Below are positions 1 through 11,760 of a stretch of 64,000 bases of DNA, one piece after another. A program made the translations under genes and the position numbers. This stretch comes from Halictus rubicundus (lineage: Eukaryota > Arthropoda > Insecta > Hymenoptera > Halictidae), in assembly GCF_050948215.1 (NCBI RefSeq), contig NC_135165.1, positions 3,632,501 through 3,696,500 on the forward strand. The letters are read 5' to 3'. Within the stretch, counting starts at the first letter, position 1. Every line of letters begins with the position of its first letter. Below the pieces are notes generated by a model. The model did no database searches, was not told where the DNA came from, and saw nothing but the letters and a program-made list of their open reading frames with translations.

Positions 1-247
1 CAGCAAATCTTTCTACAAAAATTGTTTGCACCAGTTGCGAAAAATAGGAACGAAGCACAGTTTCCTTCCTTGTTGCTTCCTTTTTCCCTCACTTCAAGTT
101 TATCTTACGTCCCAATTAAAGCTGTTATACGCAAAAAGATATTTCGATTTGCTTGTAGAGGAGAAGCGAGTTCGACGGGAATGGAGCACCGACTTCCGGG
201 GAGATTTTGGAGCCCGAGGGACGTTTTCGAGAAAACGGTGGGATTAC

Positions 248-546
248 CTTCGTAGTCGGCGAGGCTCTCGACGGAGCTGTTCCTGCGGATCCTCGGCACC
301 GATAGGTTGTTGTTCAGGTTGCCGGCGTCGTTGTTGGCGGTATCGATCGCGACGTTGTTGTCGCGGTTGATGGCCAGCGAGGACCACGTGGTGGTGTCCT
401 CGGCGACACAGAAATCTTGTGTGTCCTCGACGGTGTAGTCGGCCGACGTCGGGCTTCTGACCACGGAGACCGTGGTCGTCGTGTTCTCGTTCCGATTCTC
501 GATCTCCTCTGTGCTCGGCTGGTTCTGCTCGCTTCTACGTAGCTGA
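248..546 (-). CDS. Internal coding exon of an unrecognised gene (partial, continues off the left edge)
   Basis: The exon is bounded on the minus strand by a pyrimidine-rich tract ending in CGCAG (just above 546) and by a donor G|GTAATC below 248. It encodes about 99 residues rich in Asn, Thr, Ser and acidic residues, for example TVEDTQDFCVAEDTTTW and RIRRNSSVESLADYEG. The RRNSS stretch looks like a basophilic-kinase phosphorylation site (inference). No domain, signal peptide or membrane segment is visible, so it looks like a disordered region. The first base completes a codon left open by the exon at 6588-6949 (AA|T, Asn), which supports joining the two. The exon ends after the first base of a codon, so at least one more exon lies left of position 1. 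I do not recognise the family. Confidence 0.5.
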
Positions 547-987
547 CTGCGAGCGAGACAGAGAAATGAGTCCAAGTGGATCGATACGTTCCGTTAGCCG
601 CGGCCCGTACGATCTATGACGATGCAAATATAGTCAGCACACCTACGTAAGACGTCTGCGAGGCAGCCGAGAAAGAGCTACCTCGTCGGCCCACCCACAC
701 ACCACGACGAAATCGGCTCGAAACCCTTTCGCTCGTTTCGGCCCGGCTTCGATTCCCCCGAACACGAGGCACCGGAGTCTGAACCGGCGAAACATCGATC
801 TCGCGGTCGCTTTTTCCCGATTCCTACCCCTCTTTTACCCTTTTTTTATTCTCTTCTTTTCTTTTCTCTTCGCCGTGGGTGCTCGACACCTTTACGCCCA
901 CGCGATATCGCACGAATGACTACTACCGCGTTTAACGATGCGCTCAGATACTTGTTTTGCGATTAACACTGCGCTTACGGACCATCA

Positions 988-2240
988 GAAATTACTATTC
1001 TATTCTATTTGTAAAAATAACGAGAATTTATCTATCGAAATTTTTGGCTATTCCCTTTTATACTGTATACCCAGAGAAATGTTAGATAATTTCTCATGGA
1101 TGCATCTTGAACAATCTCGGATTTCTCTGTACTGAATGTCCCGAATTTAAATGGCAAAACTTCAGGAGCGTGTAGGGGACCGAAGGGGAACGAAGCTAGA
1201 AATTACTATTCTATTCTATTTGTAAAAATAACGAGAATTTATCTATCGAAACTTTTAGCTATTCCCTTTTATACTGTACACCCAGAGAAATATTAGATAA
1301 TTTCTCATGGATGCATCTTGAACAATCTCGGATTTCTCTATACTGAATGTCCCGAATTTAAATGGCAAAACTTCAGGAGCGTGTAGGGGACCGAAGGGGA
1401 ACGAAGCTAGAAATTACTATTCTATTCTATTTGTAAAAATAACGAGAATTTATCTATCGAAATTTTTGGCTATTCCCTTTTATACTGTATACCCAGAGAA
1501 ATGTTAGATAATTTCTCATGGATACATCTTGAACAATCTCGGATTTCTCTATACTGAATGTCCCGAATTTAAATGGCAAAACTTCAGGAGCGTGTAGGGG
1601 ACCGAAGGGGAACGAAGCTAGAAATTACTATTCTATTCTATTTGTAAAAATAACGAGAATTTATCTATCGAAACTTTTAGCTATTCCCTTTTATACTGTA
1701 CACCCAGAGAAATATTAGATAATTTCTCATGGATGCATCTTGAACAATCTCGGATTTCTCTATACTGAATGTCCCGAATTTAAATGGCAAAACTTCAGGA
1801 GCGTGTAGGGGACCGAAGGGGAACGAAGCTAGAAATTACTATTCTATTCTATTTGTAAAAATAACGAGAATTTATCTATCGAAATTTTTGGCTATTCCCT
1901 TTTATACTGTATACCCAGAGAAATGTTAGATAATTTCTCATGGATACATCTTGAACAATCTCGGATTTCTCTATACTGAATGTCCCGAATTTCAATGGCA
2001 AAACTTCAGGAGCGTGTAGGGGACCGAAGGGGAACGAAGCTAGAAATTACTATTCGATTCTATTTGTAAAAATAACGAGAAATTATCTATAGAAACTTTT
2101 AGCTATTCCCTTTTATACTGTATACCCAGAGAAATAAATTTGTTAGATAATTTCTCATGGATGCGTCTTCACAATCTCGGATTTCTCTATACAGGGTGTC
2201 CCGAATTTAAATGGCAAAACTTCAGGAGCGTGTAGGGGAC
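988..2240. repeat. 211-bp tandem array with alternating A/B units
   Basis: Units begin with GAAATTACTATTC at 988, 1199, 1410, 1621, 1832 and 2043, a constant 211-bp period. Odd units read AATTTTTGGC, TGTATACCC and AATGTTAG. Units 2 and 4 read AACTTTTAGC, TGTACACCC and AATATTAG. The array therefore has a 422-bp dimer (A-B-A-B-A); the sixth unit is more divergent, with an added AAATTTG near 2136. The last 53 bp of each unit match the left terminal inverted repeat of the MITE at 2192-2339. The rest resembles the left half of the dispersed GTTTACGG element family seen at 31.2, 47.9 and 56.7 kb. Confidence 0.9.
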
Positions 2241-2339
2241 CGAAGCAAGAACGAGCAAATCTCTAAAAGACTTTTTGTCTTAGTTTTTCGGTCTCCTACA
2301 CGCTCTTGAAGTTTTGCCATTTAAGTTCGGGACACCCTG
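2192..2339. mobile_element. MITE with 53-bp inverted repeats and TA target duplication
   Basis: The ends are CAGGGTGTCCCGAA and TTCGGGACACCCTG, flanked by TA on both sides (2190-2191 and 2340-2341). The two arms match over about 53 bp with roughly three mismatches, leaving a short loop around 2245-2285. The TA duplication and lack of coding capacity fit a non-autonomous Tc1/mariner-type element. Its left arm is also the last portion of the adjacent 211-bp array. Confidence 0.85.
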
Positions 2340-2344
2340 TATAT

Positions 2345-2520
2345 GTCGCCAATTGTATTGTACCCACTACCGCGGAGTGTAACCCGCGAGGGGCCACGAA
2401 GCTCGAGAGTATATATGTCTCCGGGTCTGACAAGACCCGTGTCGTTGACACATACCGAGAACTCACAGTAATAATTATAAATTAAAAATATTAGAACCCG
2501 TAAGCCTAGTGTTAAACGCA
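2345..2520. repeat. Fragments of two dispersed MITE families
   Basis: Sequence resembling the ATATGTC family (see 2957-3243) occupies about 2345-2455. It is followed by the right end of the GTTTACGG/TTAA family (about 2475-2519, ending CCTAGTGTTAA). Neither is complete. Confidence 0.5.
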
Positions 2521-2956
2521 CGATGAATTCCGCGCGAATTGACTCTTCGAATAACACGGATTGGAGAGACCGTGGTGTTTTTTATTTTCGTGATCGCATT
2601 GTCGTTCGGCACTTCCTTAATCGCAACATACCAATCGTACAGACCTCGGAGGCGCGCGCACACACACATATATCTAACTGTTATATAGTGTCAGTGCAAA
2701 AGAACGAAGTCTGTCTAGGAGATCAAACAGAGCAGGCGTCGTATATAACACGATCGTCAAAGAACGTAAAGAAACAATGGTAAGCAACGCAAAAAAGTAG
2801 GTCCAAGCGCGCGGGTTCAAGAGTCTGATTGCCGAACGGGGCTCGACGGTGCAATTAGTGTGCTGTATCGTCAAGGTTACGGGGTTGGTGGCCGAAGATC
2901 TTGAATCGTGTGTGGATCGAACGTGTTGGTCAAGCCGCGCCGAGAGTAGTCATGGT

Positions 2957-3243
2957 AAAACTGTCTTTTCTCGATATATGTCGCAAATACCTCGCTGATA
3001 AAAGTCGCAGGACTATCCCCACTTACCGCAAGGTATAACCTCCTCGGACGCCTAGGAGTGTAAACATAAGTGGAGCGGTCCAGGAGACCACTACTAATCC
3101 AATAGCAAATTTTAACAGAAATATGATGTAATATTTACATGTGTAATTAACGACAGCAGACGGAAAAGAAAGAGTAGCATCTCCTGGCCGATATATGTCG
3201 TTGTCAAGGCCGGTGTTGTTGACATATATCGAGAAAACACTGT
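2957..3243. mobile_element. MITE of the TCGATATATGTC family
   Basis: The ends TTCTCGATATATGTC and GACATATATCGAGAA are inverted, near 2969 and 3219, with CACTGTG just outside the right end. The interior contains the CTGATAAAAGTC motif shared with copies at 30.84, 43.21 and 54.76 kb. It has no coding capacity. The outer limits are approximate. Confidence 0.65.
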
Positions 3244-4230
3244 GATCGTAACGCTAAAATACTCGCATGGGCGGCGTGCACACAGATCATCGTTTCCCAG
3301 CAACATCCGAAATCAATATAGACAGATCTATCGCGAAGCGAGTTCTATCTAGCGTAAATGAAACACGACACTAGAAGATTCTCGTGTGTTGGGTACTCTA
3401 ATAGCGGGACAGGGTAATGGGGGATAGACGTGATAATTTACAATCAAACAAATAGATTACGAGTACGTCCATTTAATAAACAAAAGTCTAGCTTTTCGTG
3501 AATTTTTCTTCCATGATCCTTCGTGTGATCGTCTGGAGCTCTGTGGGTGGCAAAAAAAGGGGGTTCATGCGACAATCACTTGTTGTGACGTGTATGCGTG
3601 TATGTGTTTCGTTGTGTGCGTGTTGTTGAATGCGGTTCGACAACGGGGCGAAATATTTACAGTTGGTGGACACCGATCAACTAAATCGGGACTGGGGTTA
3701 ATAACTGGTGTTCAATTAGTCGGCAACATCATATGTATATATAAGAAGCACGCATATGTATATATCCAGAATGCATGTCAAAGAAAAAGAAGGTGGAACG
3801 ATAAAATGGTAAACTGCATGATAAAATGGGGACCGTTTAGAGTCAACACTAACCTTCTGGTTTTCCTTCTCAGTTAAATGCCTTCGCGTTGCTAATAATA
3901 AGGTTTGGAATAAATAATCTACAATTTACACTAGGTAAGTAAACATCTAAAGCAATATCTGATCACGCTAGATCTCCGTGGAGCTACGCGTTCGCATTCG
4001 TGAGCTAATTGCTAGTATTACGATGACGATACTCGAGTTGATTCGGCCGAGAAAAGTTCTAAACTATGAGAACATGGAGATTGGGGCAGGCTTATGGTAT
4101 TAAATTCTATAGTTAAGTACAGGATGATCTGGCGAAGGCTGTCCGGAGATTCAGAAACTTAGCGATCGTTAGAAACAAAACAGAACCAATTTGAACGAAG
4201 TTGCGGTGTCCAATTTGCCGTTCTGTAAAT

Positions 4231-5004
4231 TTCGAAGATTCCTCGATCAGATTTTCCATTTACAATTTCCAAAGGGATTCTCGAAGGATTTTCAGTTCGC
4301 CCAAGCGTTACAGCTGTTATCCGAACGCTTGCGCGATCATTTAGAATCCCATTAACAATTTCGAAGATTCCTCGATCAAATTTTCCATTTACAATTTCCA
4401 AAGGGATTCTCGAAGGATTTTCAGTTCGCCCAAGCGTTGCAGCTGTTATTCAAACGCTTGCGCGATCAATTAGAATCCCATTAACAATTTCGAAGATTCC
4501 TCGATCAAATTTTCCATTCACAATTTCCAAAGGGATTCTCGAAGGATTTTCAGTTCGCCCAAGCGTTGCAGCTGTTATTCAAACGCTTGCGCGATCAATT
4601 AGAATCCCATTAACAATTTCGAAGATTCCTCGATCAAATTTTCCATTCACAATTTTCAAAGGGATTCTCGAAGGATTTTCAGTTCGCCCAAGCGTTACAA
4701 CTGTTATTCGAACGCTTGCGCGATCAATTAGAATCCCATTAACAATTTCGAAGATTCCTCGATCAAATTTTCCATTTACAATTTCCAAAGGGATTCTCGA
4801 AGGATTTTCAGTTTGCCCAAGCGTTACAACTGTTATTCAAACGCTTGCGCGATCAATTAGAATCCCATTAACAATTTCGAAGATTCCTCGATCAAATTTT
4901 CCATTTACAATTTCCAAAGGGATTCTCGAAGGATTTTCAGTTTGCCCAAGCGTTACAACTGTTGTCCGAACGCTTGCGCGATCAATTAGAATCCCATTAA
5001 CAAA
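4231..5004. repeat. 129-bp tandem array, six units
   Basis: Units start with TTCGAAGATTCCTCGATC at 4231, 4360, 4489, 4618, 4747 and 4876, a constant 129-bp period. Units differ by a few substitutions, for example GTTATCCGAACGC versus GTTATTCAAACGC. The period is 43 codons, so the minus strand shows repeated open frames, but the frame is closed in several units by a TGA arising from the second variant. I take it as non-coding satellite-like DNA. Confidence 0.9.
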
Positions 5005-5546
5005 CTTCCAGTGGGTAAAGCGTTAAGCTTTCTGTCGATATGCAACAGTTTACAGCTTCGAGGCTGAACAGAAAAATTCGCCGAGTTTCAACAGGTTCGA
5101 CTCGCACGATCGGACCGCTGTGCGTTCGTTCTTCGAGGGGCTGAAACCCCGTGAAAAATCAGGACGTCGACGACGTGTCACCCCCATGAAATTCTCCGAA
5201 CAACAACACTGAACCCCGACGCCATTGATCGACGCAGGTCGTTCGACGGCTGCGGAGACTGCACGGCGGAAACGTCGTCAGCGAATCTACAATTTTTCAT
5301 GAATTTAGTTGACCGCGGATCATGGTAGGCGATACTGAAAACATCGATGCACACAGAGAGTGTCTGTCACAGTGAAAAATCTTGGGAATCATTAAGAGAC
5401 ACAGAAATTGATTACGGAAGTCGAATAGAAACTGGGAGGCAAACTTTTTACCACAGGTGAGTTTGTTTTTGGTAATTGGAATGGTGCGAGGCGAATTTTG
5501 CTTCGAGTCAATTTATTGGGTACCAAACTGCACAGTGAAAACATTG

Positions 5547-5785
5547 TTAACCCTTTGCACTCGAGTGGTGACTCTAAAGCACCACTAGAAATTGTTGTGG
5601 CATTATTTCAAAGAAATTACAAAAAATATTTGTCACATTACAAAATTTGTATTCAATAGATTACTAAACATTTAAATATTATATGTGGAAATCGGATCAG
5701 TTTCGTACGAATAAAATGAAACTATTCCAAGACGGAAGACAAATTTCGTTTCAGAATGAAAATAGCGCCGAGTGCAAAGGGTTAA
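5547..5785. mobile_element. piggyBac-type TTAA MITE, copy 1
   Basis: TTAA at 5547-5550 and 5782-5785 flanks inverted ends CCCTTTGCACTCGA and GAGTGCAAAGGG. Just inside the left end is a hairpin, TGGTG...CACCA. The 239-bp body is AT-rich and non-coding. A near-identical copy is at 60663-60899, and related copies are at 28632 and 40672. Confidence 0.85.
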
Positions 5786-6587
5786 AGATCGCAGCAAAAT
5801 TTTGGTTATCGGCACGAGGGTTGGCTTGCTCAGAGGAATACATTTCGCGCGATTAGAATTAAATGTTTGATGATATTCCGAACCAGAGAATGGGTGATTC
5901 TACCTCAGGGAGACATATGGTTTATTTAGAAAATTGCGCAAGTCCGTCGATAAAGAAAAATACAAATATACAAATCATGATGTGATATCAAATTGAAAAG
6001 AGAAAATAGACTTACGCCACTTTCAAAACAAACGACACGAAACAATGAAAAGAAATGTTCACAAGAAGCAATAGAGAACGCCATTGAACTACTTCCAGTG
6101 ATAATTTATTTCCATCCATTAATAGCACCAACTTTCCCGGTTGCCTGACAGTTTAAACTCGCACAGGGTCGCTGCAGCCTTAACAATCCGCTTCGGGGTT
6201 AACCATGGTCGAACGCATTACCCCAACAATCGAAGTTCCCAAAAAAAAACCGATGTGCTGGTTTTGCAAAACCAAAGGAGACCGCTCACCCGTGTCGATC
6301 AGTTCGCTACCTCGGACTTGTACTGGAGATCGAGTGAGCACCTCGAAGAGGATTCTCGCGCACTGTCAGACACCCTGTGTGTACCCGGCACGGTCACGTT
6401 TCGCGAAATACGCGAGCAAACGCGTCTGTCTCTCTTCGTGTCCGCGGGACATTCCGACGAGGAAGAGGAAGAAGAAGAAGCCGGTGAGGGTGAAACGAAG
6501 CGACGAGGAATAAACAGAAAAATTGGGCTACGTGGAAGAGGGTGGTAGTAAAGGCGTCCGTGGGGTTATGGGTGGTCTGCTACTTAC

Positions 6588-6949
6588 TTGTTGTTCAGTC
6601 CCCCAGGATGCAGCGGTACCGAGACGACAGCCTCCCTGAGCCGCATATCGGATCCTCGTCTGGGAACAGTGGTAACAGGAGGTGTTGTCAGTAGACGCTT
6701 GAATTTCCGTCGGATTTGGTCATCGATCGAACGATTTATTGCGAGACGACATTGACGGTGCAACTCGTCTGCGAGCCACTTGTCCTCGACGAGGATCATC
6801 GGGCTCTCGCAGGATCGTTCTTTTCGAGGTCCTGGAAGTCGCGGAGCCACGGGGATACGCGAATCGTGTGGCATCGATCGTGCAACTAGTACCTCTGCCC
6901 TATCCGTACACCGTTGGAAAAAGGGAATGGGACTCACCCCGACCGCCAT
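6588..6949 (-). CDS. Putative first coding exon of the unrecognised minus-strand gene
   Basis: An ATG at 6949 sits in a favourable context (CAACATGGCG) and opens 120 codons plus two bases. The exon ends at a strong donor, AA|GTAAGT, just below 6588. The segment MILVEDKWLADELHRQ and the following basic QIRRKFKRLL stretch look like genuine protein and may form a helix. A proline/threonine-rich linker follows. Phase 2 at the donor matches the acceptor at 546. The ATG choice rests on context and on the CpG- and CT-rich sequence immediately upstream, which has no obvious acceptor. An internal Met (MPHDSR) is an alternative start. I do not recognise the family, and the gene model is an inference from phase and codon-like composition. 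Confidence 0.5.
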
Positions 6950-7460
6950 GTTGAAGCCGTGCGCAAGGGTGCTCGCGTTTCCCGTGGTTTATCGACTCGC
7001 AACCAACATCCTCTCGTCCCGCTCTCCTACCTCTCTCGCCCTCCTCGCTCTCTCGCCTCCTCCCTTTCTACCTGCCTACTTCAACCCCCGTTCACCCCCT
7101 CTCTCTCTCTCCCACTCTATTTCTCTCCCTTTTGCTTCGAGTCTCTCTCGCGCGCGCTCTCCCTGGCATTCCGCACCGCGCAACCCACCACCCCTAAACG
7201 CTCAGCCACCCCTCGTCATTTCGCATTTAATTTTTCATTTTCGGCGCTTTTTTTCCACGCGCCTCCCCGTCCGCGCATACCTCTCGCATCCGGAATGGGA
7301 ATTATCATTTTATGCACTTTTGCCCGAGGTTTTTTTCCACGGTTTTTCGGACGCCCCGGCGAGAACCGGCTTGCGAATCGATCCTCCAATGGTGCTCTCG
7401 GCTACATTGTTCCCGCGGTTATGGTAGTGGACGTCCTGGGGATTCTGCGTTTTTGGTATG
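6950..7460 (-). promoter_or_regulatory. CpG-rich, pyrimidine-rich block: possible promoter/5' UTR
   Basis: Immediately upstream of the ATG at 6949 the plus strand is strongly CT-rich (CTCTCTCTCT runs near 7099-7160) with frequent CG dinucleotides. Long open frames on the plus strand here (215 and 183 codons) follow from this composition and carry no protein-like signature. GAGA-like tracts are common in insect promoters. No core element was identified. Confidence 0.3.
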
Positions 7461-10400
7461 AATGATTCTCGGTTCTGTTCCACTGTTTAGCCTTGTTTCG
7501 TTAGCGGCCACTGCTTGAGAATGTTCACGCGCGGCGCTGTGGAGCGCTTGTGTTATTTTTGTGCTGGCTGCGCTCGAAGGTTAGCGCAAATCAGTTCATA
7601 CGTTTTCTTTTTGTTTATTATCCCCTTGCCTCTCGCTCTTGTACCATTTTATGCAACGCGATATAACGTAATGCAATACGTAGTCCTATATAATCCTTCA
7701 TAATGTAATATAATCTTGTGCTTTTTGACAAACTAGCCAGTAATTTTACACGAAACTTAACCGAGAGAGATCTTTGCAATTTTTAACGAGTTTAAGGGAT
7801 TTTTGGTCGATGGCCGTTCTTGCTTAATCATCACCGAGTATTCCTGAATATCTCTGATCAGTTTTTTTTTGTTTTTTCTTGTCAAATATATTGTGGCTAA
7901 ATGAATTTGTACAGGAGATAGTGTTTGAACAAACTTCTTTAAACAAACGAACGAATAGCGGACGAATGGAAATATTATGAATTGTGAAAAATGTCGCGGA
8001 ATATGTATAAACTTTCGCGGATAAAAATTACTCGAGTAGATGATCGAATTATTTTCAGCGATATAGGTCTTCTTTTCGTGTCTGGTTTATCCTCCCCCCT
8101 TTCGCGTTTTATTTTAAAAGCAGAATCAATAATTAGTGTAGTGTATACTGACCTATTACCGTCTGCTTTAAACTTTCTTTCCACCATTTACGTGTCCAGT
8201 ACCGCTGACATATATATGTGTATTCTGTTAAAATTTCACATAAAAATGTATAAATATCGAAACTTCTCGCAAACTTTTATTCTTAAAGCGTGCTGTATTT
8301 TGCAGCTGTAATATTCTGCATTTTTTAAATCACGTGTGGAGTAGGCCAAAGTTCGAAGCTATGAAAAGATGAACCGATGACTTTAAAAAGTACAAGGATA
8401 AAAATACAGGATTGAAAAAGACACAATTTTGAAAGAATATAATTCAAACGCGTACATTTACGTATACTGAAATAGTTCATTCATTTTCTGGGCTGAGCAC
8501 GATGGACAAGAAAGAAATACTATACCGCTGCGTGTTTATAAGTAGATACGGCGAACAATGAACAGACATCCTAGTCGACTCGTAGTCAGAAATACAATTT
8601 GCTCTATCAATTCTACGCCGCCAGCACACTTTTACACGGAAAATCATTTGTTTCGTTCACATACGAACGAAAATGAATAATTTGTCAAATTATCCTTCGA
8701 GCTAAAAATATTTATCAAGTAATCTTGACCTACTTAAACAAGTTTGTCGCTTGTGATTGTACAATGAAGGGAAAAATTTTTAATGAAAATTGAAATTTCC
8801 TGGAGCAAATTGAAGAAGCAGGAGTTGCATCCCTTTTTTAACAATTCTGGTAGGTTAAAAATTAGACAACATTATCCTTAAATTTGTCCGATACATTAAC
8901 CAATTTTACCACTATCAAAATTTTCGTATCGATTTTGCACAGACTTTAAAATTTGTCGATATATTTTTTTTTGTTTGGAAGTCGATTTAGTTTTTACTCC
9001 GTTTGTTTTATTGGTTCATACCATCGTCGCGCGCGTTTTACAAAATTTATAGGTCGAAGCTCGTCGAGAAGAGGCATAAAACTGAAAGTTGTTTCTTCCG
9101 ATTGCACCCTCGGGATTGAAACCGGTGGTGGATTACCTTGCGTATCTGCTTCGCCGTTCCCTCACTATACTTCTGTTATTTGACGCCTACTTCTTTGCTA
9201 CGGCTTCTGTTTTTTCATCCGTTTACCACGATCTACGAGGCAGTCTCAAGACGGGTTTAGCCAGATCGCTGGTAGATAATGTTTCGTGATCTATTTTTAT
9301 TGGGATTTACGGGAACCTAACGGCGCTCGAAAAATCTTTCCTTCGTGTTTCGCATAACCGAAATCATAGATTGAGGTCGTTTAATTTCTAATAAGTCTCT
9401 TTATTGGCATAGTAAAGATTTAATCGCTTCTATGGGAATACCTGCGTCACTGTTATTGGAACATCAACCGCAAGAATTATTCGAAATTACTTAATATTTA
9501 TTCAACAGATACGTTCGCATGTTTTCACAAATTGAAAAGAAAGGTTGTTTGTATAAAAGCATGTTTAATTACATCATTTATGGAGAATTGTGTCAACAAC
9601 TTTCTTGCAATCTATGGTCGCTGCTCGAGAAAATGAAAAGTTATTGGACCGCATTAATTGAATGATACTCGAGAAATAATCGATGATGGCGGGGGGATAG
9701 CATTATCAAGATTACTGCAATTTCATTTCATAAAGTGAGATTTATTATTAAAGAGACAGTTAGCGGTCGGAGAGAAAAAAAAAGGAGAGCGTTCTTTCTT
9801 GGGGGAAGAAAATTCGGTTTACGTGACATTTCCATCAAATATGTACAACAGAGGGATCGTAATTTTCTCGTATGAGATTGAAAAGGTGAGGGTCGTAAAA
9901 TTCTTCTAGGAAAAGTTGGTCGGAAGGAATAAATAATCCAGCACGTTGTTCGAACGATCGTAAAATCTTATATGAGAGGTTTAATTTGACGCTACGAATT
10001 ACGTCTTCGCAGTTGCTATTACATCGTCTTGCATAGATTCACATTTTCGGAAAATTACATCTCGAAACTACAACACAATTTTGTTTTATTAAGAAGTCAG
10101 GAATAATTAAGATTTCAGATTTTATTATCGAATGAGAACCCTCAATAATTACGATCCTGTCAAAGGTTTATGGAGATGATTCATAGTCCTTTCCACAATG
10201 GCATTTGTTCTGTCGTTATCGATTGACCCAATAAAATTTTGTTACATCTGCCGCCAATAATAAATTGATTTTCTGGACGAAAGGAGGCCTTCCGTACGTT
10301 TCATATCGAGTGAAAATGCCAATACTTCTGCATAAAGTGGGAGGTCGATTTTTAAACTTTTAGGTATCGATCATGTTCCTCGACTTTCTATTTTTATTCC

Positions 10401-11060
10401 AACAAGCATTCGCAAATTAGAATTTTAATTAAAGAAGCTGGTTATTTCGTGTCGATTCTGCACTGAATATATAATAAAATGCCAGTGTTTAAATGGGTGG
10501 CAATTAAGGTTTGATAGTAAAAGACGATATCTTTATATCTTGATATCTTAAAAGACGAAGCGTGTTAATTTCTAATCCATTTGAAAAGGTGATGATTTTG
10601 ATTCAATCGATACTACGCGGTTTACAGAAGCTGTTGAAGGCTGATAGATAGTTATCACATAGATAGCTTCACACTTGAGATCGAGCTGATAAAATAGGGT
10701 CGAAGCCTGTTGATCAAAAAATCCTACAAACTCGACTCAACCGAACTTGATTTCATTTCCTCTTCACAAAAAGTATTTCTAATACACACAATATCATACT
10801 ACATTAATTTTCTTTGAGATTTCATGCCTCACATTTTTCAACTTCGTGACGAAAATTATTCTTATAATTCACCCGTTGCCTTCTATCATTTACCTTTCAC
10901 GATCAATTCAAGTTACAAAAACAACATCGTTTCTTAAAAAGTAATATAAAATAAAACGTGGAATATTGCAATAAAATCTTAAAGAATTCTAGCATATGTT
11001 TCATGTACTTAGTATGTTTCATCGGCGATAAATAATAATATTCAATCTTCGGCAATCCTC
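7461..11060. other. Gene-free stretch, nothing recognised
   Basis: AT-rich sequence with only short open frames on either strand, no tandem repeat and no inverted-repeat element that I could identify. Confidence 0.5.
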
Positions 11061-11760
11061 AATATATGAAATTACAACGTTCTGTGCAAAATGCACTTGA
11101 AAATTGCAACAACAGAAGAATGATTCTCGCAAAGACCGTTCGACCTGGCAGACGCGTTTCGGTTCGCGATAAAGGTGAACAGTTTTCGCGAAGAGGGTTT
11201 CGCGACGAAGTGTCTGGGAGTGTCATTCGCGGCGGTAAACGCGCCCTTTGAAGCGATCGTGTGCGTCACACGCGTGTTCCCGCGAGTGAAATTCTGTCAT
11301 TGCCATTCGAAGATGGGAGGACGCGAGGAAGACAGTCGTGTGTCGAATGGCAGGGGAACAAAGCGCAAGGACGAAGGTTGCGTAGAACGGAATAGCCATG
11401 ACACCCGACTGTTTCCCCGAGTTAGGGGAGATTCGTGTTCTCTCCTTCTCTCGTCCCTGCTCTCTATGTGTCGCGTGTTGTACACCGCCTGCCGTTGGCA
11501 GAATCACGCATCGATCGACCGTTTCTACTTTGTGCCGGCGAGCTCCGCCGAGGGCACACAGACACCGGTGGTTCCCGGTTTACCCGAGTATCGATACAGG
11601 GGATGACACTATCGATAACCAGACGAAACGCGACGCGAGCTCGCAATTTTCGGAGCTGACGCGGGAAGTCCGTCGCTGAACGCAAACTCGCGTCAGAACG
11701 CCGCGGAACACAGCACGACTGAGACCTCTTCGAAATTCCAAAATCCACCACGAAATCGGA
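11061..11760. other. CpG-rich block with overlapping spurious frames
   Basis: The block is CG-rich relative to its surroundings and has open frames of about 60-140 codons on both strands at once, which points to composition rather than coding. It could be a promoter or untranslated exon. No splice or core promoter signal decides this. Confidence 0.3.

Larger units (their letters stand above)
547..6587 (-). other. Putative 6-kb intron of the unrecognised minus-strand gene
   Basis: Between the two phase-compatible exons lies 6 kb without a convincing coding exon. It is largely repeats: the 211-bp array (988-2240), an inverted-repeat MITE (2192-2339), a TA-type MITE (about 2957-3243), the 129-bp array (4231-5004) and a TTAA MITE (5547-5785). 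I see nothing recognisable in 547-987 (pyrimidine-rich), 3250-4200 or 5800-6587, apart from a short GAA-rich run near 6462-6485. The intron itself is inferred from matching phase and splice sites only. Confidence 0.4.

Noticed and set aside
4159..4788. Minus-strand frames encoding a repeated EIVNGKFDRGIFEIVNG peptide
   Set aside because: They are the translation of the 129-bp tandem repeat. Other units have in-frame stops, so coding is unlikely.
6780..7465. Plus-strand frames of 215 and 183 codons
   Set aside because: Both lie in a CT-rich, CpG-rich block upstream of a minus-strand start. The peptides are Ser/Pro/Leu/Arg low-complexity, as expected from composition.
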